A DNA stretch of 64,000 bases from Fusobacterium ulcerans (GTDB lineage Bacteria; Fusobacteriota; Fusobacteriia; Fusobacteriales; Fusobacteriaceae): NCBI RefSeq assembly GCF_003019675.1, contig NZ_CP028105.1, positions 2,930,282 to 2,994,281 of the forward strand, read 5' to 3'. Numbering within the stretch: the stretch's first letter is position 1; every line of letters begins with the position of its first letter. Under the pieces are notes generated by a model. That model searched no databases and had not been told where the DNA came from. It saw only the letters and a list, made by a program, of their open reading frames with translations. The position numbers and the translations under genes were made by a program. Shown here one piece after another: positions 1 through 9,264 of the stretch.

Positions 1-2
1 AA

Positions 3-608
3 AAATACCAGTATGAAAGAGAAGCGATGCAGGAAGTAATAAAAGACAGAGGAAAATATTCTGGATATGCTCAGGTAGTAAGCAGTGGACCAAATTATCA
101 ATTCAGAACAATGAGAGACAATTTTCTTAAAATAATAATGGAAGCTAAAAACTATATCTATATACAGACTCCTTATTTTGTACCTGATGATACAGTGCTG
201 GAAGCGTTGAAGATAGCAGCTATGTCAGGAGTGCATATTAAGATAATGATACCAGACAAGCCAGATCATTTCTTTATATATTGGGTAAACCAGTATTTTG
301 TTGGAGAGCTTTTGGATTTAGGGGTAAAAGTCTACAGATATAACAAAGGATTCCTGCACAGTAAAATGGTCATGGCAGATAGTGAGATAGTCAGCATAGG
401 AACTGCTAATTTTGACAATAGAAGTTTTTATCAGAATTTTGAAATAAATATAAATATATATGAAAAAGATGTAGCTGAAGAATTTAGAGAAATCTTCTAT
501 AGAGACATGAAAGTCAGCAGTAAAATCCTGAGAAGTGAATACAGCAACAGAGGCTACTACATAAAATTTAAAGAATCAATATGTCGTTTACTTGCTCCTA
601 TTTTATAA
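3..608 (+). CDS. cls: Cardiolipin synthase / phospholipase D family, C-terminal part
   Basis: The gene enters from the left edge: the frame is open from base 3, so the ATG at 27 is an internal methionine, not a start. The visible 200 residues hold one complete HKD (PLDc) motif, HSKMVMAD followed by GTANFDNRSF, which supplies the second half of the two-HKD active site of cardiolipin synthases. These membrane enzymes condense phosphatidylglycerol into cardiolipin. The sequence YIQTPYFVPDD ahead of the motif is typical of Cls. The N-terminal membrane anchors and first HKD lie outside the window. The stop codon sits inside the loop of a strong terminator hairpin. Confidence 0.88.
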   Translation, partial: KYQYEREAMQEVIKDRGKYSGYAQVVSSGPNYQFRTMRDNFLKIIMEAKNYIYIQTPYFVPDDTVLEALKIAAMSGVHIKIMIPDKPDHFFIYWVNQYFVGELLDLGVKVYRYNKGFLHSKMVMADSEIVSIGTANFDNRSFYQNFEININIYEKDVAEEFREIFYRDMKVSSKILRSEYSNRGYYIKFKESICRLLAPIL

Positions 609-623
609 AAATAGGAGTTTTTT
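595..623 (+). terminator. Rho-independent terminator overlapping the cls stop codon
   Basis: The inverted repeat CTCCTATTTT / AAAATAGGAG is followed by six T. The cls stop codon lies within the hairpin. Confidence 0.85.
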
Positions 624-743
624 AAATATTATTCAAAATTTTTTAGCTATTCATTAAAATATATTATTATATAAAAAATACATCAAGAAAGAAGTCTATA
701 AATGAAAAATTATAAAATACTGAACCTTAGAATCAACAACATT

Positions 744-772
744 TTGACAAGAGTTTAGATTAGTGTTATATT
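744..772 (+). promoter_or_regulatory. Strong sigma-70-type promoter
   Basis: TTGACA (744-749), a 17-base spacer and TATATT (767-772) form a near-consensus promoter. Expected transcription start is near 779, about 180 bases ahead of the PHP-domain gene at 958. The hairpin at 810-842 lies just downstream. Confidence 0.65.
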
Positions 773-809
773 ATTATCATAGAAGAATTTATTAAGAGCA
801 TAAAATGAT

Positions 810-846
810 AATATCCAGAAATAGATATTTTAACTGGATATTTTAT
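810..846 (+). other. Leader hairpin or short-transcript terminator
   Basis: AATATCCAG (810-818) pairs perfectly with CTGGATATT (834-842), and a short T-rich run follows. It lies about 30 bases after the predicted start from the promoter at 744-772, so it could end a short RNA or attenuate the downstream PHP gene. No reading frame lies between promoter and hairpin. The rest of 624-957 shows nothing recognisable. Confidence 0.4.
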
Positions 847-957
847 AATTATACTATATTTTCAAGTGTCAGCAGATTATCAGAAATTTTAATAACCAGC
901 ATACACGCACTTTGAATACATAGGTTCTTTTTCAATATGTAAAAAGAGGTGAGAACA

Positions 958-1713
958 ATGGTAGAATTTCAAAAACTGTCTCCTTTCTTTTTTCCTTTTA
1001 TAGATAGTGACAGTAGATTTGCAGGAGATTTTTATTATGATCTCCATATACACACAACAGCTTCAGACAGCTTTATAAAGCCAGAATTTTTAAAAAGTTT
1101 TGTCAAAAATAAAAGATATCTTTTGTCTGTTACAGACCATAATGAAATAAGTGGCGCAGTAGAACTCTACGAAAAGGGAATAGGAGTAGTTCCGGGAATA
1201 GAATTAGGATGTGAAGACGGGTTTGAACTTTTAGTTTATTTTAAAAAAATGGCTGATTTAGAAGAGTTTTATGTGAAAGAAGTAGAACAATATAAGAATA
1301 TAAAAAGAATGGCAAAAACTCATAGAAATATATATGAATATCTAGATGTGCTTCAAGGATGGGAATGCCACAAGTCAATTCCTCATATATGCGGAATCGT
1401 TCAAAAGAATTTTATAAATAATAAACCATATATTTATGATGTTATAAAATTAGTAGATTCTCTGGAAACTCATAATCACGCATTGTCATTGATTAGAAAT
1501 CTAGAGGCTGCTGAATTACGGGAAAGATATGGTCTTACTGCTACTTTTGGCAGCGACGCTCATATCATTAGAGAGGCAGTATCATATTACAAATATTCCA
1601 ATATGGATCAGAAGAATGGAGATAAGGTAATGGATTATCTTTACAAGATTGGCAGTGTAAGCGGAATAGGGCAAAAGCATCTGCTTCATCTTATTAAAAA
1701 TACCATATTGTAG
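958..1713 (+). CDS. PHP-domain metal-dependent phosphoesterase-like protein
   Basis: This is a 251-residue cytoplasmic protein with PHP-domain metal ligands in the expected order: DLHIHT near the start, TDHNEISG, PGIE, a histidine in ETHNH, and GSDAH near the end. The PHP fold is found in phosphoesterases such as histidinol-phosphate phosphatase and 3',5'-nucleoside bisphosphate phosphatase, and in polymerase exonuclease modules. A long insert around residues 100-150 separates the metal motifs, and the substrate cannot be assigned. The start was set at the ATG because GAGGTG six bases upstream is a good ribosome binding site. An in-frame GTG at 949 lies inside that site. Confidence 0.75.
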   Translation: MVEFQKLSPFFFPFIDSDSRFAGDFYYDLHIHTTASDSFIKPEFLKSFVKNKRYLLSVTDHNEISGAVELYEKGIGVVPGIELGCEDGFELLVYFKKMADLEEFYVKEVEQYKNIKRMAKTHRNIYEYLDVLQGWECHKSIPHICGIVQKNFINNKPYIYDVIKLVDSLETHNHALSLIRNLEAAELRERYGLTATFGSDAHIIREAVSYYKYSNMDQKNGDKVMDYLYKIGSVSGIGQKHLLHLIKNTIL

Positions 1714-1768
1714 AATATTAAAAAACTCTTTTCAAAATTTAAATTTTAGTGTATAATATTGACTGTGT

Positions 1769-1845
1769 GATCCCGTAGCTCAATTGGATAGAGCAATTCC
1801 CTCCTAAGGAATAGGTTGTGTGTTCAAACCACATCGGGATCGCCA
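1769..1845 (+). tRNA. tRNA-Arg (anticodon CCT)
   Basis: A full cloverleaf is visible: acceptor GATCCCG/CGGGATC, D arm with GCTC...GAGC, anticodon stem ATTCC/GGAAT around loop CTCCTAA, a T arm with TTCAAAC, and an encoded 3' CCA. The anticodon CCT reads AGG. A TATAAT-like box lies just upstream, within 1741-1760. Confidence 0.96.
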
Positions 1846-1868
1846 GCTTAACTACAAAGGGGCTGAAA

Positions 1869-2174
1869 ATGAAAAAATTACTTATAATGATAGCAATTTT
1901 AATGATGACAGGGTGCAGTAATTTAGATTTTTTTGGTGGTGGAAAAGAAAAAAACGTTAAAAATGAGTACTCAAAATTGTCTATAAGATTAGACAGATTG
2001 ATGGAAAATGAAATTAATGAAAAAAACAGAGCTAAACTGGAAGAGGATTTTGTAAAATACAGAAATAAAATAAATAATTCTGGAACTAAAGATAAAGAAT
2101 ATAATGCTGTAGTTAGAGAATATGTAAGAAAATCAGATATTAAAATACAATATTTGAAAGATTTAAAAGATTAA
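1869..2174 (+). CDS. Small lipoprotein, function unknown
   Basis: This 101-residue protein has a short signal peptide ending in a lipobox (MMTGCSN), so Cys16 should be lipidated. The remaining 85 residues are charged and probably helical, and no family was recognised. The ATG at 1869 is chosen because it starts directly at the signal peptide. An upstream in-frame start at 1818 would lie inside tRNA-Arg. The gene begins 23 bases after the tRNA and may share its transcript. A strong terminator follows the stop. Confidence 0.72.
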   Translation: MKKLLIMIAILMMTGCSNLDFFGGGKEKNVKNEYSKLSIRLDRLMENEINEKNRAKLEEDFVKYRNKINNSGTKDKEYNAVVREYVRKSDIKIQYLKDLKD

Positions 2175-2181
2175 ATTATAG

Positions 2182-2212
2182 AGAAGAACCATAAAAGTGG
2201 TTCTTCTTTTTT
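2182..2212 (+). terminator. Rho-independent terminator
   Basis: AGAAGAACC pairs with GGTTCTTCT around an 8-base loop and is followed by a T run. It lies between the lipoprotein gene and the convergent TPR gene. Confidence 0.85.
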
Positions 2213-2224
2213 AATTTATTTTTA

Positions 2225-3307
2225 TTATAAAGATTGATGGCGAGGACAATCAATCATATAGCATCCATACATCAACCATAATTTGATTTTTATTTCAGGT
2301 TTATAATTTTCATTAATTATCTTTTCAAAAGCTATTATAATTTCATTTTTCTCTTTTTGATATTCTTGAATACTTTCATTTTTTTCTAGTTCTGTAAAGT
2401 CATCATCTAGTTCCTCAGCTTCAATTTCCATAATTGCATTATTTTTTTCTGCTATTACTTTAGATAATTTTGTTTGAAGCTCTTCTGTTTTTCCCTGTAC
2501 CTTCAGACAATAGAAATATGGTGCAAGCCATTTTACATCTGAATAATATTCAATATCAGAGTTGTCATGCATTTCATTATATTTAGAGTATTCATCACAT
2601 AAAAAATATAAGTCCGCTATTTCAGATTCAGCAATATAATCATCATTTTTCCCTTGGGCTAATTCATTTGCTATTTCAATTGCTTTTCTTTTATCTCCAG
2701 TATAAAAACAACAAACTCCATATCCATATAATACTCGTCTTTCATTTTCATATTTTGGTAACAATTCTTCAAATAAGACTTTAGATTTTAAAATATAACC
2801 ATATTCGAATAGAGCAACACCATAATTATATTGATATTTCATTTTTGGACTAAGAAAACATGCCTTTTCAAATAAGCTTAAAATATCACCTGTAAAATTA
2901 TTTTCCATACGAATACGAGCGAGTTCATTATAAGCATTCGCTGTGTTGAGATTTAATTTTATTGCTTCTTCTAAATAATATAAACATTTTTTTTGATCAT
3001 AGTTGCTTTCATATAAAAATGCTAAATTTACATAAATACGTGATTTATCAATTATACTGATTTCATCAATGTAATTAGTCAATGTATCGAGTATAAGTTT
3101 GATTGAAATATCTTCTCCATATCTTAATTCAAGATAAACAGCTGCAAGTTGGCATATTGCTTCAATATCTTTCGGATTTTTTTCGATACGACTTTCAAGA
3201 TAATTTTTATATTCATAAAAAACATGAACATAATCATCAAATCCTTTATCCTTGACTTCTTGTTGAATGTATTTAATGTATGTAGATATATCCAATTTTT
3301 CCTCCAT
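2225..3307 (-). CDS. Tetratricopeptide-repeat protein, function unknown
   Basis: A 360-residue, mostly helical, acidic protein with several TPR-like 34-residue units, for example ALFEYGYILKSKVLFEELLP and LYYLEEAIKLNLNTANAYNE. It has no signal peptide, so it is probably a cytoplasmic scaffold. The ATG at 3307 was chosen; an in-frame TTG three codons earlier (3316) is the alternative. Neither has a clear Shine-Dalgarno sequence. It is monocistronic and convergent with the small lipoprotein. Nothing in the context suggests a partner. Confidence 0.7.
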   Translation of the reverse strand: MEEKLDISTYIKYIQQEVKDKGFDDYVHVFYEYKNYLESRIEKNPKDIEAICQLAAVYLELRYGEDISIKLILDTLTNYIDEISIIDKSRIYVNLAFLYESNYDQKKCLYYLEEAIKLNLNTANAYNELARIRMENNFTGDILSLFEKACFLSPKMKYQYNYGVALFEYGYILKSKVLFEELLPKYENERRVLYGYGVCCFYTGDKRKAIEIANELAQGKNDDYIAESEIADLYFLCDEYSKYNEMHDNSDIEYYSDVKWLAPYFYCLKVQGKTEELQTKLSKVIAEKNNAIMEIEAEELDDDFTELEKNESIQEYQKEKNEIIIAFEKIINENYKPEIKIKLWLMYGCYMIDCPRHQSL

Positions 3308-3316
3308 ATAAAACAA

Positions 3317-3847
3317 AATAAATATATTTTTATTGTATCATAAATTTAAAAATTAGAAGAAAAACTTTTTATTATTAAATTTATTTTAAAAGTAAAAGTT
3401 TTTTGAATTTTTTATTTGTGTTTATCTATTAGAAAGAGGGTGAAGGGCTGAATTCTACTTATTATATAGCAGAGTATTAATACTGTAAAATTTAAAAATT
3501 TGTGAACTCATGCAGCTTTTAGAATGAAAATTCAAAAATCCGTGTTTTTTTTATTTTCTGATAAAATTACTCCTAAATTTAGAGAGAATAAATTTTTTTC
3601 ATAAAAAAGAATAGAATTAAGAAAATTCTTAGTAGAAACTTACTGAGAATTTTTGTATTTTAAAGTACAGCTGAAGTGGGTACTTTTATATACAAATACG
3701 AATAATTACACTTTTAATAATACCAAAAATTTCTTTAAATAATGATTTTAAAGTAGATACTTGTATTGTAGATGATATATGTTTTTCATAAAAAAATCAA
3801 TATTTTATATTTAAATAGCCTTCTCTAAATTTAATGAATAAATATAT
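3317..3847. other. Non-coding AT-rich stretch with degenerate hairpins
   Basis: No gene is supported here. There is a terminator-like stem near 3628-3655 (AAATTCTTAGTA against TACTGAGAATTT). A degenerate copy near 3685-3710 resembles the hairpin element at 3848-3873. The remainder shows nothing recognisable. Confidence 0.5.
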
Positions 3848-3880
3848 GTTCGCTTTTGTATATAAATGCGAACTTTTTTT
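3848..3880 (+). terminator. Terminator-like hairpin at the left end of IS200 copy 1
   Basis: GTTCGC (3848-3853) pairs with GCGAAC (3868-3873) and is followed by seven T. The insertion sequence begins in or just after the T run. An inverted, slightly diverged copy of this 26-base element lies at 4724-4749. Confidence 0.6.
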
Positions 3881-3948
3881 GTATAAAAAAACCACTTGCT
3901 AAGCGAGTGGTACAAAAAAGCCGGAAGGCTATGCTTAGAAAATAAAAG

Positions 3949-4002
3949 CTCCTTTGATATAATTAATTAGGTTTGCCGGCCGATTAACTAATCAAAGGAG
4001 GT
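3949..4002 (+). promoter_or_regulatory. Ribosome-site-sequestering stem-loop upstream of tnpA
   Basis: CTCCTTTGAT (3949-3958) is perfectly complementary to ATCAAAGGAG (3991-4000), which contains the tnpA ribosome binding site. Folding would hide the site and reduce transposase translation. This arrangement is established for Salmonella IS200. The same element is at 14531-14584 in copy 2. Confidence 0.7.
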
Positions 4003-4008
4003 CATAAA

Positions 4009-4470
4009 ATGTATGACAATAATAGTCTATCACATACAACATGGAATTGTAAATATCATATCATATTCGCACCAAAATATAGAAGGCAGGTAATATATGG
4101 AAAAATCAAAGGAGATATAGGGCAGATATTAAGAAAACTCTGCGAATTTAAAGGAGTAGAAATAATAGAGGCTAATGCCTGTAAAGACCATATACATATG
4201 TTGGTAAGTATACCTCCGAAAATAAGCATATCAAGTTTTATGGGATATTTGAAAGGGAAAAGTTCATTGATGATATTTGATAAACATGCAAATTTAAAAT
4301 ATAAATATGGGAATAGACATTTTTGGTGTAGAGGATATTATGTTGATACAGTAGGAAGAAATAAAGAAAGGATCGCAAAATATATAAGAGAACAGTTGCA
4401 AGAAGATATAGCGAATGATCAATTGACATTGAAAGAGTATATAGATCCTTTCGGAGAAAAAACAAACTAA
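4009..4470 (+). CDS. tnpA: IS200-type Y1 (HUH) transposase TnpA, copy 1
   Basis: A full-length 153-residue enzyme with the HUH motif in DHIHMLVSIPP and the catalytic tyrosine in the C-terminal RGYYVDTVG segment. It acts as a dimer that cuts and rejoins single-stranded DNA at the hairpin-marked ends. The opening NNSLSHTTWNCKYHI is characteristic of IS200-like TnpA. The start follows AAAGGAGG, which is buried in the 3949-4000 stem. No defect is visible, so it should be active. It is identical to the gene at 14591. Confidence 0.95.
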   Translation: MYDNNSLSHTTWNCKYHIIFAPKYRRQVIYGKIKGDIGQILRKLCEFKGVEIIEANACKDHIHMLVSIPPKISISSFMGYLKGKSSLMIFDKHANLKYKYGNRHFWCRGYYVDTVGRNKERIAKYIREQLQEDIANDQLTLKEYIDPFGEKTN

Positions 4471-4723
4471 AGCACACCAGCTACTTAAGTAGCTGAATGA
4501 AGAATTACGCGGTTGGCAAACCATTCAGTAAGGCTTAAGCCTAAGCTAGTACCATACCCTTATAGGGTGGAGCAAACCACCACTTGAAGTGGTGGTTTGT
4601 GATTATGTTTTATATTAACAATTATAATCTCTAATATTGAAAAAGTCAAGATATCAATATTTATATGAAAAAAAAGGTTGAAAAAATGACATCTTAAAAA
4701 TAGAGAACTTTCTCCTTGTTAAT

Positions 4724-4754
4724 GTTCGCATTTATATACATAAGAGAACTTTTT
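4724..4754. repeat. Inverted copy of the hairpin element that borders IS200 copy 1
   Basis: GTTCGCATTTATATACA followed by GAGAAC and five T closely matches the reverse complement of 3848-3873. The IS thus lies between two related hairpin elements in opposite orientation. Confidence 0.5.
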
Positions 4755-4787
4755 AAATTTTAAAATATCAATGGGGAGGAAAATAAT

Positions 4788-7700
4788 ATGTTGGAAAGGA
4801 TTATGAAGGCTGTAAAAAGCGGGAATAAAAAAAGAGGGAGAAATATAACAATAGGAACAATAGTGGGAATGCTTCTCTCTTGCACAGTGGTAATGGGAGT
4901 AGAGATAATAGGGTTGGAAATAACAAAAGATAACAGTGACAATATAAAATTTACAGCACTATCAGGAGGTGAAGGTTCTAAAATTTCAATAGGTGAAGAT
5001 TCAAATGAATATTACAATCATAATATATTTAAAGATAATGTATATACTAATAATATGAGGATAGAAGGTGGTTCTTCTTACTATAACACATATGGAATGA
5101 AGTTATCATCATTGACAGATAATTTTATCCTTATAAATGAAAATGTAATAACTGGAAGAAATACTGGAAAAGAGCAAAATACTATTGGAGAAAATTCTAT
5201 TGGGATAAATATAGAAAATTCAAATATAGAATTTGCTATTAAAAATAATGGAATAATTTCTTCAGAAAAGGGAAGGTTAGTAACAACAGGGATAAAAATA
5301 GATGCAAATATAAAAAAAACAACTATAGAAAATGAAGGTATCATTTCAGCAAAAACAGATTCACCTTCTAAATCATTAGCAAAAGGAATAGAAAATGATG
5401 GAAAAAACATGGAAATAGTTATCTTGGAATAATTTATGGGGATGCATATGAAAAGGAGGGAATAGGGATAACAAACAAAGGAAGTAATTTCAAGTTAGAA
5501 AATAGTGGAATAATTTATGGAAACTCAAATGTTAAGAGCCAAAATATAATGGGAGTAGCTCATACAGGTAAAAATGGTGAGATCAAAAATATAGGAATGA
5601 TTTTTGAAACTAGTTCAGGAAATAATATGTCACATGGAGTTTCAATAAAAGATTTAGATATTTTAAAAAATGATGGAATAATTTATTCAATAAAAAAGAG
5701 CCCAGGAAATATAAGTTCAGGAGTAACATATAATTATTCAGACAATAGTATTGAACAAAAAATATTAAATAATGGAATTATATTTGGAATTAATAATGGT
5801 ACTAATAATGAAAAATTAAGTGGATATGGAATATATAATCAAAAAGGGAATATTCATAATTTATTGAATAAAGGAATTATATTTGGAAATGAATATGCTA
5901 TTAAGAATTCTGACTTTTATTCTAATTCAGGTGAAATAGGTTCAGGAGCTAATTATGGATTGTTAGTAAGTGGAGGAGATAGAGTTACTGAAAATATTAC
6001 TTTTGCTGGAACAGAAAATAATACTGTAAAAGATGATAATAACAATAAAAATATAATTACAAATTATGGATTGGTTTTCACAGTTGATGAAGATAGAGTG
6101 TATACAAGCAAAGATGAATATAAGAATAGCTTTGGGACAGAGAAAAAATTAACAGTAGAAGGAACAGAGTATACAGTTGCAAATGTAGGAGCAACATTAG
6201 CAGAGGATGGAAATGGAAAGATAGAAAGTTATGATTCTTTTAAATTAGAATCTGGAGACAAACAATATGATAAATATATACTTAACGGAATAGAAAAAAC
6301 TCTTGTAGTAAAAGGAACAGGAAATACTGTAAGCAGTTCAGTCATCAATGGATATGATGAAGCAGTTGAGATGGAAGCTAGCTCTGGTCTAACTCTTAAA
6401 GATACTAAAGTTAATTCCTATGGAACAGCTATAACTATGGCTGGAAATTCAGAACTTACTCTTGAAAATTCAATAGCTAATGGTGGAGCATTAGGAGCAA
6501 AAGAGCTCCCTACAATAAATATTTTGGGAGATAGGAATAAACTTGTTCTTGAAAAAAACTCTATTGTTAATGGAAATTATAAAGACAAAGATGTAAAAAA
6601 TCTTTCTCCAATAATAAAAATTGAAGGAAGTAATAATGTAGTAACTATCCATGGTGGGTCTGCTGTTAACGGAAAAATGGAAGCTTCAGGAGATAATAAT
6701 ATGCTTAATTTTTTTGGAAATTCGGAAAATATGAGAGCTGCTGGAACAGGAAAGATTAATGTACTTCATGATATATCTGGATTTGATAATATTGGAATAA
6801 AAGGGAATGTAACACTTTTTGAAGGAATGTCAGTATCAGGAGCAAGTTCTATAACAATAGCAGAAAACAGTGCTTTGAATTTGAGATTGAGTAATACTTC
6901 TTCAGGAAATTTGGATGATGCAGAATTTGATGAGGATAAAGAATTAATATTTAGACCAACTCATGCATTAGAAAATAATGGAGAAAAATTAACAATAACA
7001 GGGGAAGGAAATGATAAAAATACAGTAGGAAAGATAAATTTTGTAACAGATAATATTGGTAAACGTGTCAAGTTAAATATGAAAGATATCTATATAAAGA
7101 ACCTGCATATCAAAGCTAGTTCAGCTATAGACAGTGCAAGATTTGAGGAAGGAAAAGAACTTGTTTTAAGTGCAGGAACATCATTAGAAGATTTACATTT
7201 GGATAAAATATACAACTCAGATGCATCAGGTAATCCAGACAATCCAAAACCAGAAAAGCCATCTAAAAAGAGATATAATTCTTTAAATAATATATACAAA
7301 GGAATATATGGCAGTACAGATGGTAACTTAAATGCTTTAAGAGTATTGATTGCTTCAGATGATTTAGGGAATAATTATGATGAAAATATGAGAGATGAGG
7401 AACAGTTTAAAAACCTCATGAGGTACTTAAATAGTGTTTACACAGAGACTCCATATTCATTCTCTAGTGAACTATCAAGAAGATCAGCAGGAATGTTTAG
7501 AGATATTGTAACAGAAAATGAGTTCAGACCAAATCTAAATAATTGGTTGATAATGGGCGGCTTAACTCATGCTGATGGTGGAACTAAAGATACATATTAT
7601 GGAAGAAATTATCATGGAGTTGATACTGGTACATCAGATACAGATGCAGACATGAAACTTACTGGAGCATATATGCTGGCTAAATATGGATATTCAGAAA

Positions 7701-8419
7701 ATACTTCTCTTGGATTAACTCTTGGAGGAAATAAGAGTGAAGCGAAGCTGGATATGTCTAAAGTAAAAGGAAACAGTGGATACCTTGGAGCTTTTGCTGA
7801 AAACTACAGAGGAAATCTTACATTAAAAGCAGGAGCAGGAGTACAGTATTCAGAATATGACGCAGACAGAAGAACAATGGGTGGACATAGCTACAGTGAT
7901 AAATATTCAGATATGACTTATGATATCTACCTAAACGGAAGATACTCACACAATATTGGAAAAGATTTATTCCTAGAACCATACGCAACTCTATCATATA
8001 CATATGTAGACCAAGATGGAGCTAATGAAGGAAGCAAAGCTTTAGCAATAGAAACTGATTCTAAATCATTTGACTACACAGTAGTAAAAGCAGGAGTAGA
8101 TCTTAAAAAAGTAATTCCTCATGAAAAAGGTAAGAGCACTGTATCAGCAGGAGTAAGCTATACAAGAATATTTGATGGAGCAGATGAAGAATATATCACT
8201 GGAAAATTTGAAGGTGGATCAGACTTTGATATTCTAGTAGCTCACAAAAATGAACACAGTATTGGATTAAATGCTAAATATGCTCTTGAATTAGAAAACG
8301 GAGTAATCTTTGATGTAAAAGGAACTTACTCAGTAGAGAGAGATTCACATAATCAATCAGGTAAAAACAGAACTAAAGGTGAATGGATAGTAGGAGCAGG
8401 AATAGGTTATAAGTTTTAA
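4788..8419 (+). pseudogene. Type V autotransporter, frameshifted (possibly phase-variable)
   Basis: Two frames together encode one autotransporter of about 1210 residues. The 5' part (4788-5432) has a long basic signal peptide (KKRGRNITIGTIVGMLLSC) and repetitive beta-helix sequence, then stops. The same type of sequence (GIIYGD, GIIYGN) continues in another frame from about 5402; its first ATG is at 5549 and it runs to 8419. The join falls in a run of six A (5402-5407); one more A would fuse the frames. The C-terminal ~270 residues form an outer-membrane autotransporter barrel ending in GIGYKF, with the passenger upstream. A GGGGAGG ribosome site precedes 4788. It could be slipped-strand phase variation, a recent mutation or a sequencing error. 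Confidence 0.82.
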
Positions 8420-8505
8420 TTAAATGCAGCATTGAGCTAAATAACAGAAATTAAAACTTTTGACTGCTTAATAACTAAAAAATTATTTTAAATTAGTAGT
8501 GAAAA

Positions 8506-8531
8506 GCTGGCTTATATAATGCCAGCCTTTT
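8506..8531 (+). terminator. Probable terminator after the autotransporter
   Basis: GCTGGC (8506-8511) pairs with GCCAGC (8521-8526), followed by CTTTT. It ends the autotransporter transcript ahead of the HU-like pair. Confidence 0.5.
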
Positions 8532-8563
8532 GCTTAGTAATATAATACTTAAAGGGGGTAGAT

Positions 8564-8854
8564 ATGACAGAAGGGGAGTTTATAAGATTCTATAAGAAGA
8601 GAAATAGGATTAAAAGCCATAAAGAAGTGAAAGAAAAGATAGACTTGTTTTGGGATGTATTGCTGAAAGCTTTAGAGGAAGATAAAAAAGTAGTATTCAA
8701 AGACTGGGGAGTATTTGAAAAAAGAGAGATAAAATCAAGAAAAATAAAAGTACCAATGTGGGAAGAGGAAAGATATACCAAACCAAAAGAAGTAATAAAA
8801 TTCAGAGCAGGAAAAGGGCTTATAAAAATGGCTGAAGGTGATGTAGATGAATAA
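8564..8854 (+). CDS. HU/IHF-like DNA-binding protein, divergent (1)
   Basis: A 96-residue basic protein with the HU/IHF layout: two N-terminal helices (about residues 3-45), a beta segment with FKDWGVFEKREIKSRK matching the HU 'G.F......R' strand, a charged arm and a final short helix. The arm lacks the usual RNP tip and reads PMWEEERYTKP. It probably binds DNA as a dimer, perhaps with the next gene product, since the two genes overlap by 8 bases. AAAGGGGG precedes the ATG. It is much more diverged than housekeeping HU. Confidence 0.72.
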   Translation: MTEGEFIRFYKKRNRIKSHKEVKEKIDLFWDVLLKALEEDKKVVFKDWGVFEKREIKSRKIKVPMWEEERYTKPKEVIKFRAGKGLIKMAEGDVDE

Positions 8855-9113
8855 AAGAGAGTTTGCAAAAATTTATAGAAAAATAAGCTCAGATGATGTA
8901 ACAATAGAGGCTGCATTAAGAGATATAGATATTTTTCTTGAAACGCTAAGAGAGGCTCTGCAAATAGAAGGAGAAGTAAAGTTTGTGAAAAGAGGAACTT
9001 TTGAAGTGATTTCAAGAAAGCCAAGAGTGATATCTAATCCAGTAACAAGAGAAAGAATGACAGTATATCCAAAGAAAATAGTGAGATTCAGAGCATCTAA
9101 AAAAATAAAATAA
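8847..9113 (+). CDS. HU/IHF-like DNA-binding protein (2)
   Basis: An 88-residue HU-family protein: a helical N-terminus, KFVKRGTFEVISRKPRVISNP as the central strand and arm, then TRERMTVYPKKIVRFRAS as the return strand and last helix. It is closer to the family consensus than the preceding gene, although the arm tip is NPVT rather than RNP. The two genes overlap by 8 bases and should be translationally coupled, which suggests a heterodimer. A terminator follows directly. Confidence 0.8.
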   Translation: MNKREFAKIYRKISSDDVTIEAALRDIDIFLETLREALQIEGEVKFVKRGTFEVISRKPRVISNPVTRERMTVYPKKIVRFRASKKIK

Positions 9114-9124
9114 TTCATTGAAGG

Positions 9125-9146
9125 CAGAGAGAAATCTCTGTTTTTT
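9125..9146 (+). terminator. Rho-independent terminator after the HU-like pair
   Basis: CAGAGA (9125-9130) pairs with TCTCTG (9135-9140) around a GAAA loop, followed by six T. Confidence 0.85.
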
Positions 9147-9216
9147 CTTTGTAGTTATATTTAGTCCGATAATCGATCAAATAAAAAATATATTTTTTAA
9201 TAAAACAAATAACATA

Positions 9217-9245
9217 TTCCAATTTCTATTGCAATAGAATATAAT
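9217..9245 (+). promoter_or_regulatory. Promoter with perfect 16-bp palindrome (candidate operator)
   Basis: TTCTATTGCAATAGAA (9224-9239) is a perfect palindrome that abuts TATAAT (9240-9245). A weak -35 (TTCCAA, 9217-9222) lies 17 bases upstream, so the palindrome fills the spacer as an operator would. The predicted RNA start would fall almost at the ribosome site (9253), so the promoter call is less certain than the palindrome. Confidence 0.45.
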
Positions 9246-9264
9246 AAATATAGAGGTGACCACA

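Larger units (their letters stand above)
3879..4605 (+). mobile_element. IS200-type insertion sequence (IS200/IS605 family), copy 1
   Basis: About 727 bp that appear identical to 14461-15187, which sets the element limits to within a few bases. It carries a single Y1 transposase gene and no tnpB. Subterminal hairpins mark both ends: a 9-bp stem at about 3890-3912 on the left and the perfect AAACCACCACTT palindrome at 4574-4598 on the right. There are no terminal inverted repeats or target duplication, as expected for single-strand 'peel-and-paste' elements. The identity of the two copies implies recent transposition. Confidence 0.92.

Noticed and set aside
1818-1868. Upstream extension of the small lipoprotein gene
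   Set aside because: It would start inside tRNA-Arg and place residues ahead of a normal signal peptide; ATG 1869 fits better.
3149-3343. A plus-strand frame opposite the TPR gene start
   Set aside because: An antisense hydrophobic shadow produced by the AT-rich composition of the TPR gene.
4238-4524. Minus-strand frames opposite tnpA (also at 14820-15106)
   Set aside because: They are antisense shadows repeated only because the IS is repeated, with no ribosome site or family.
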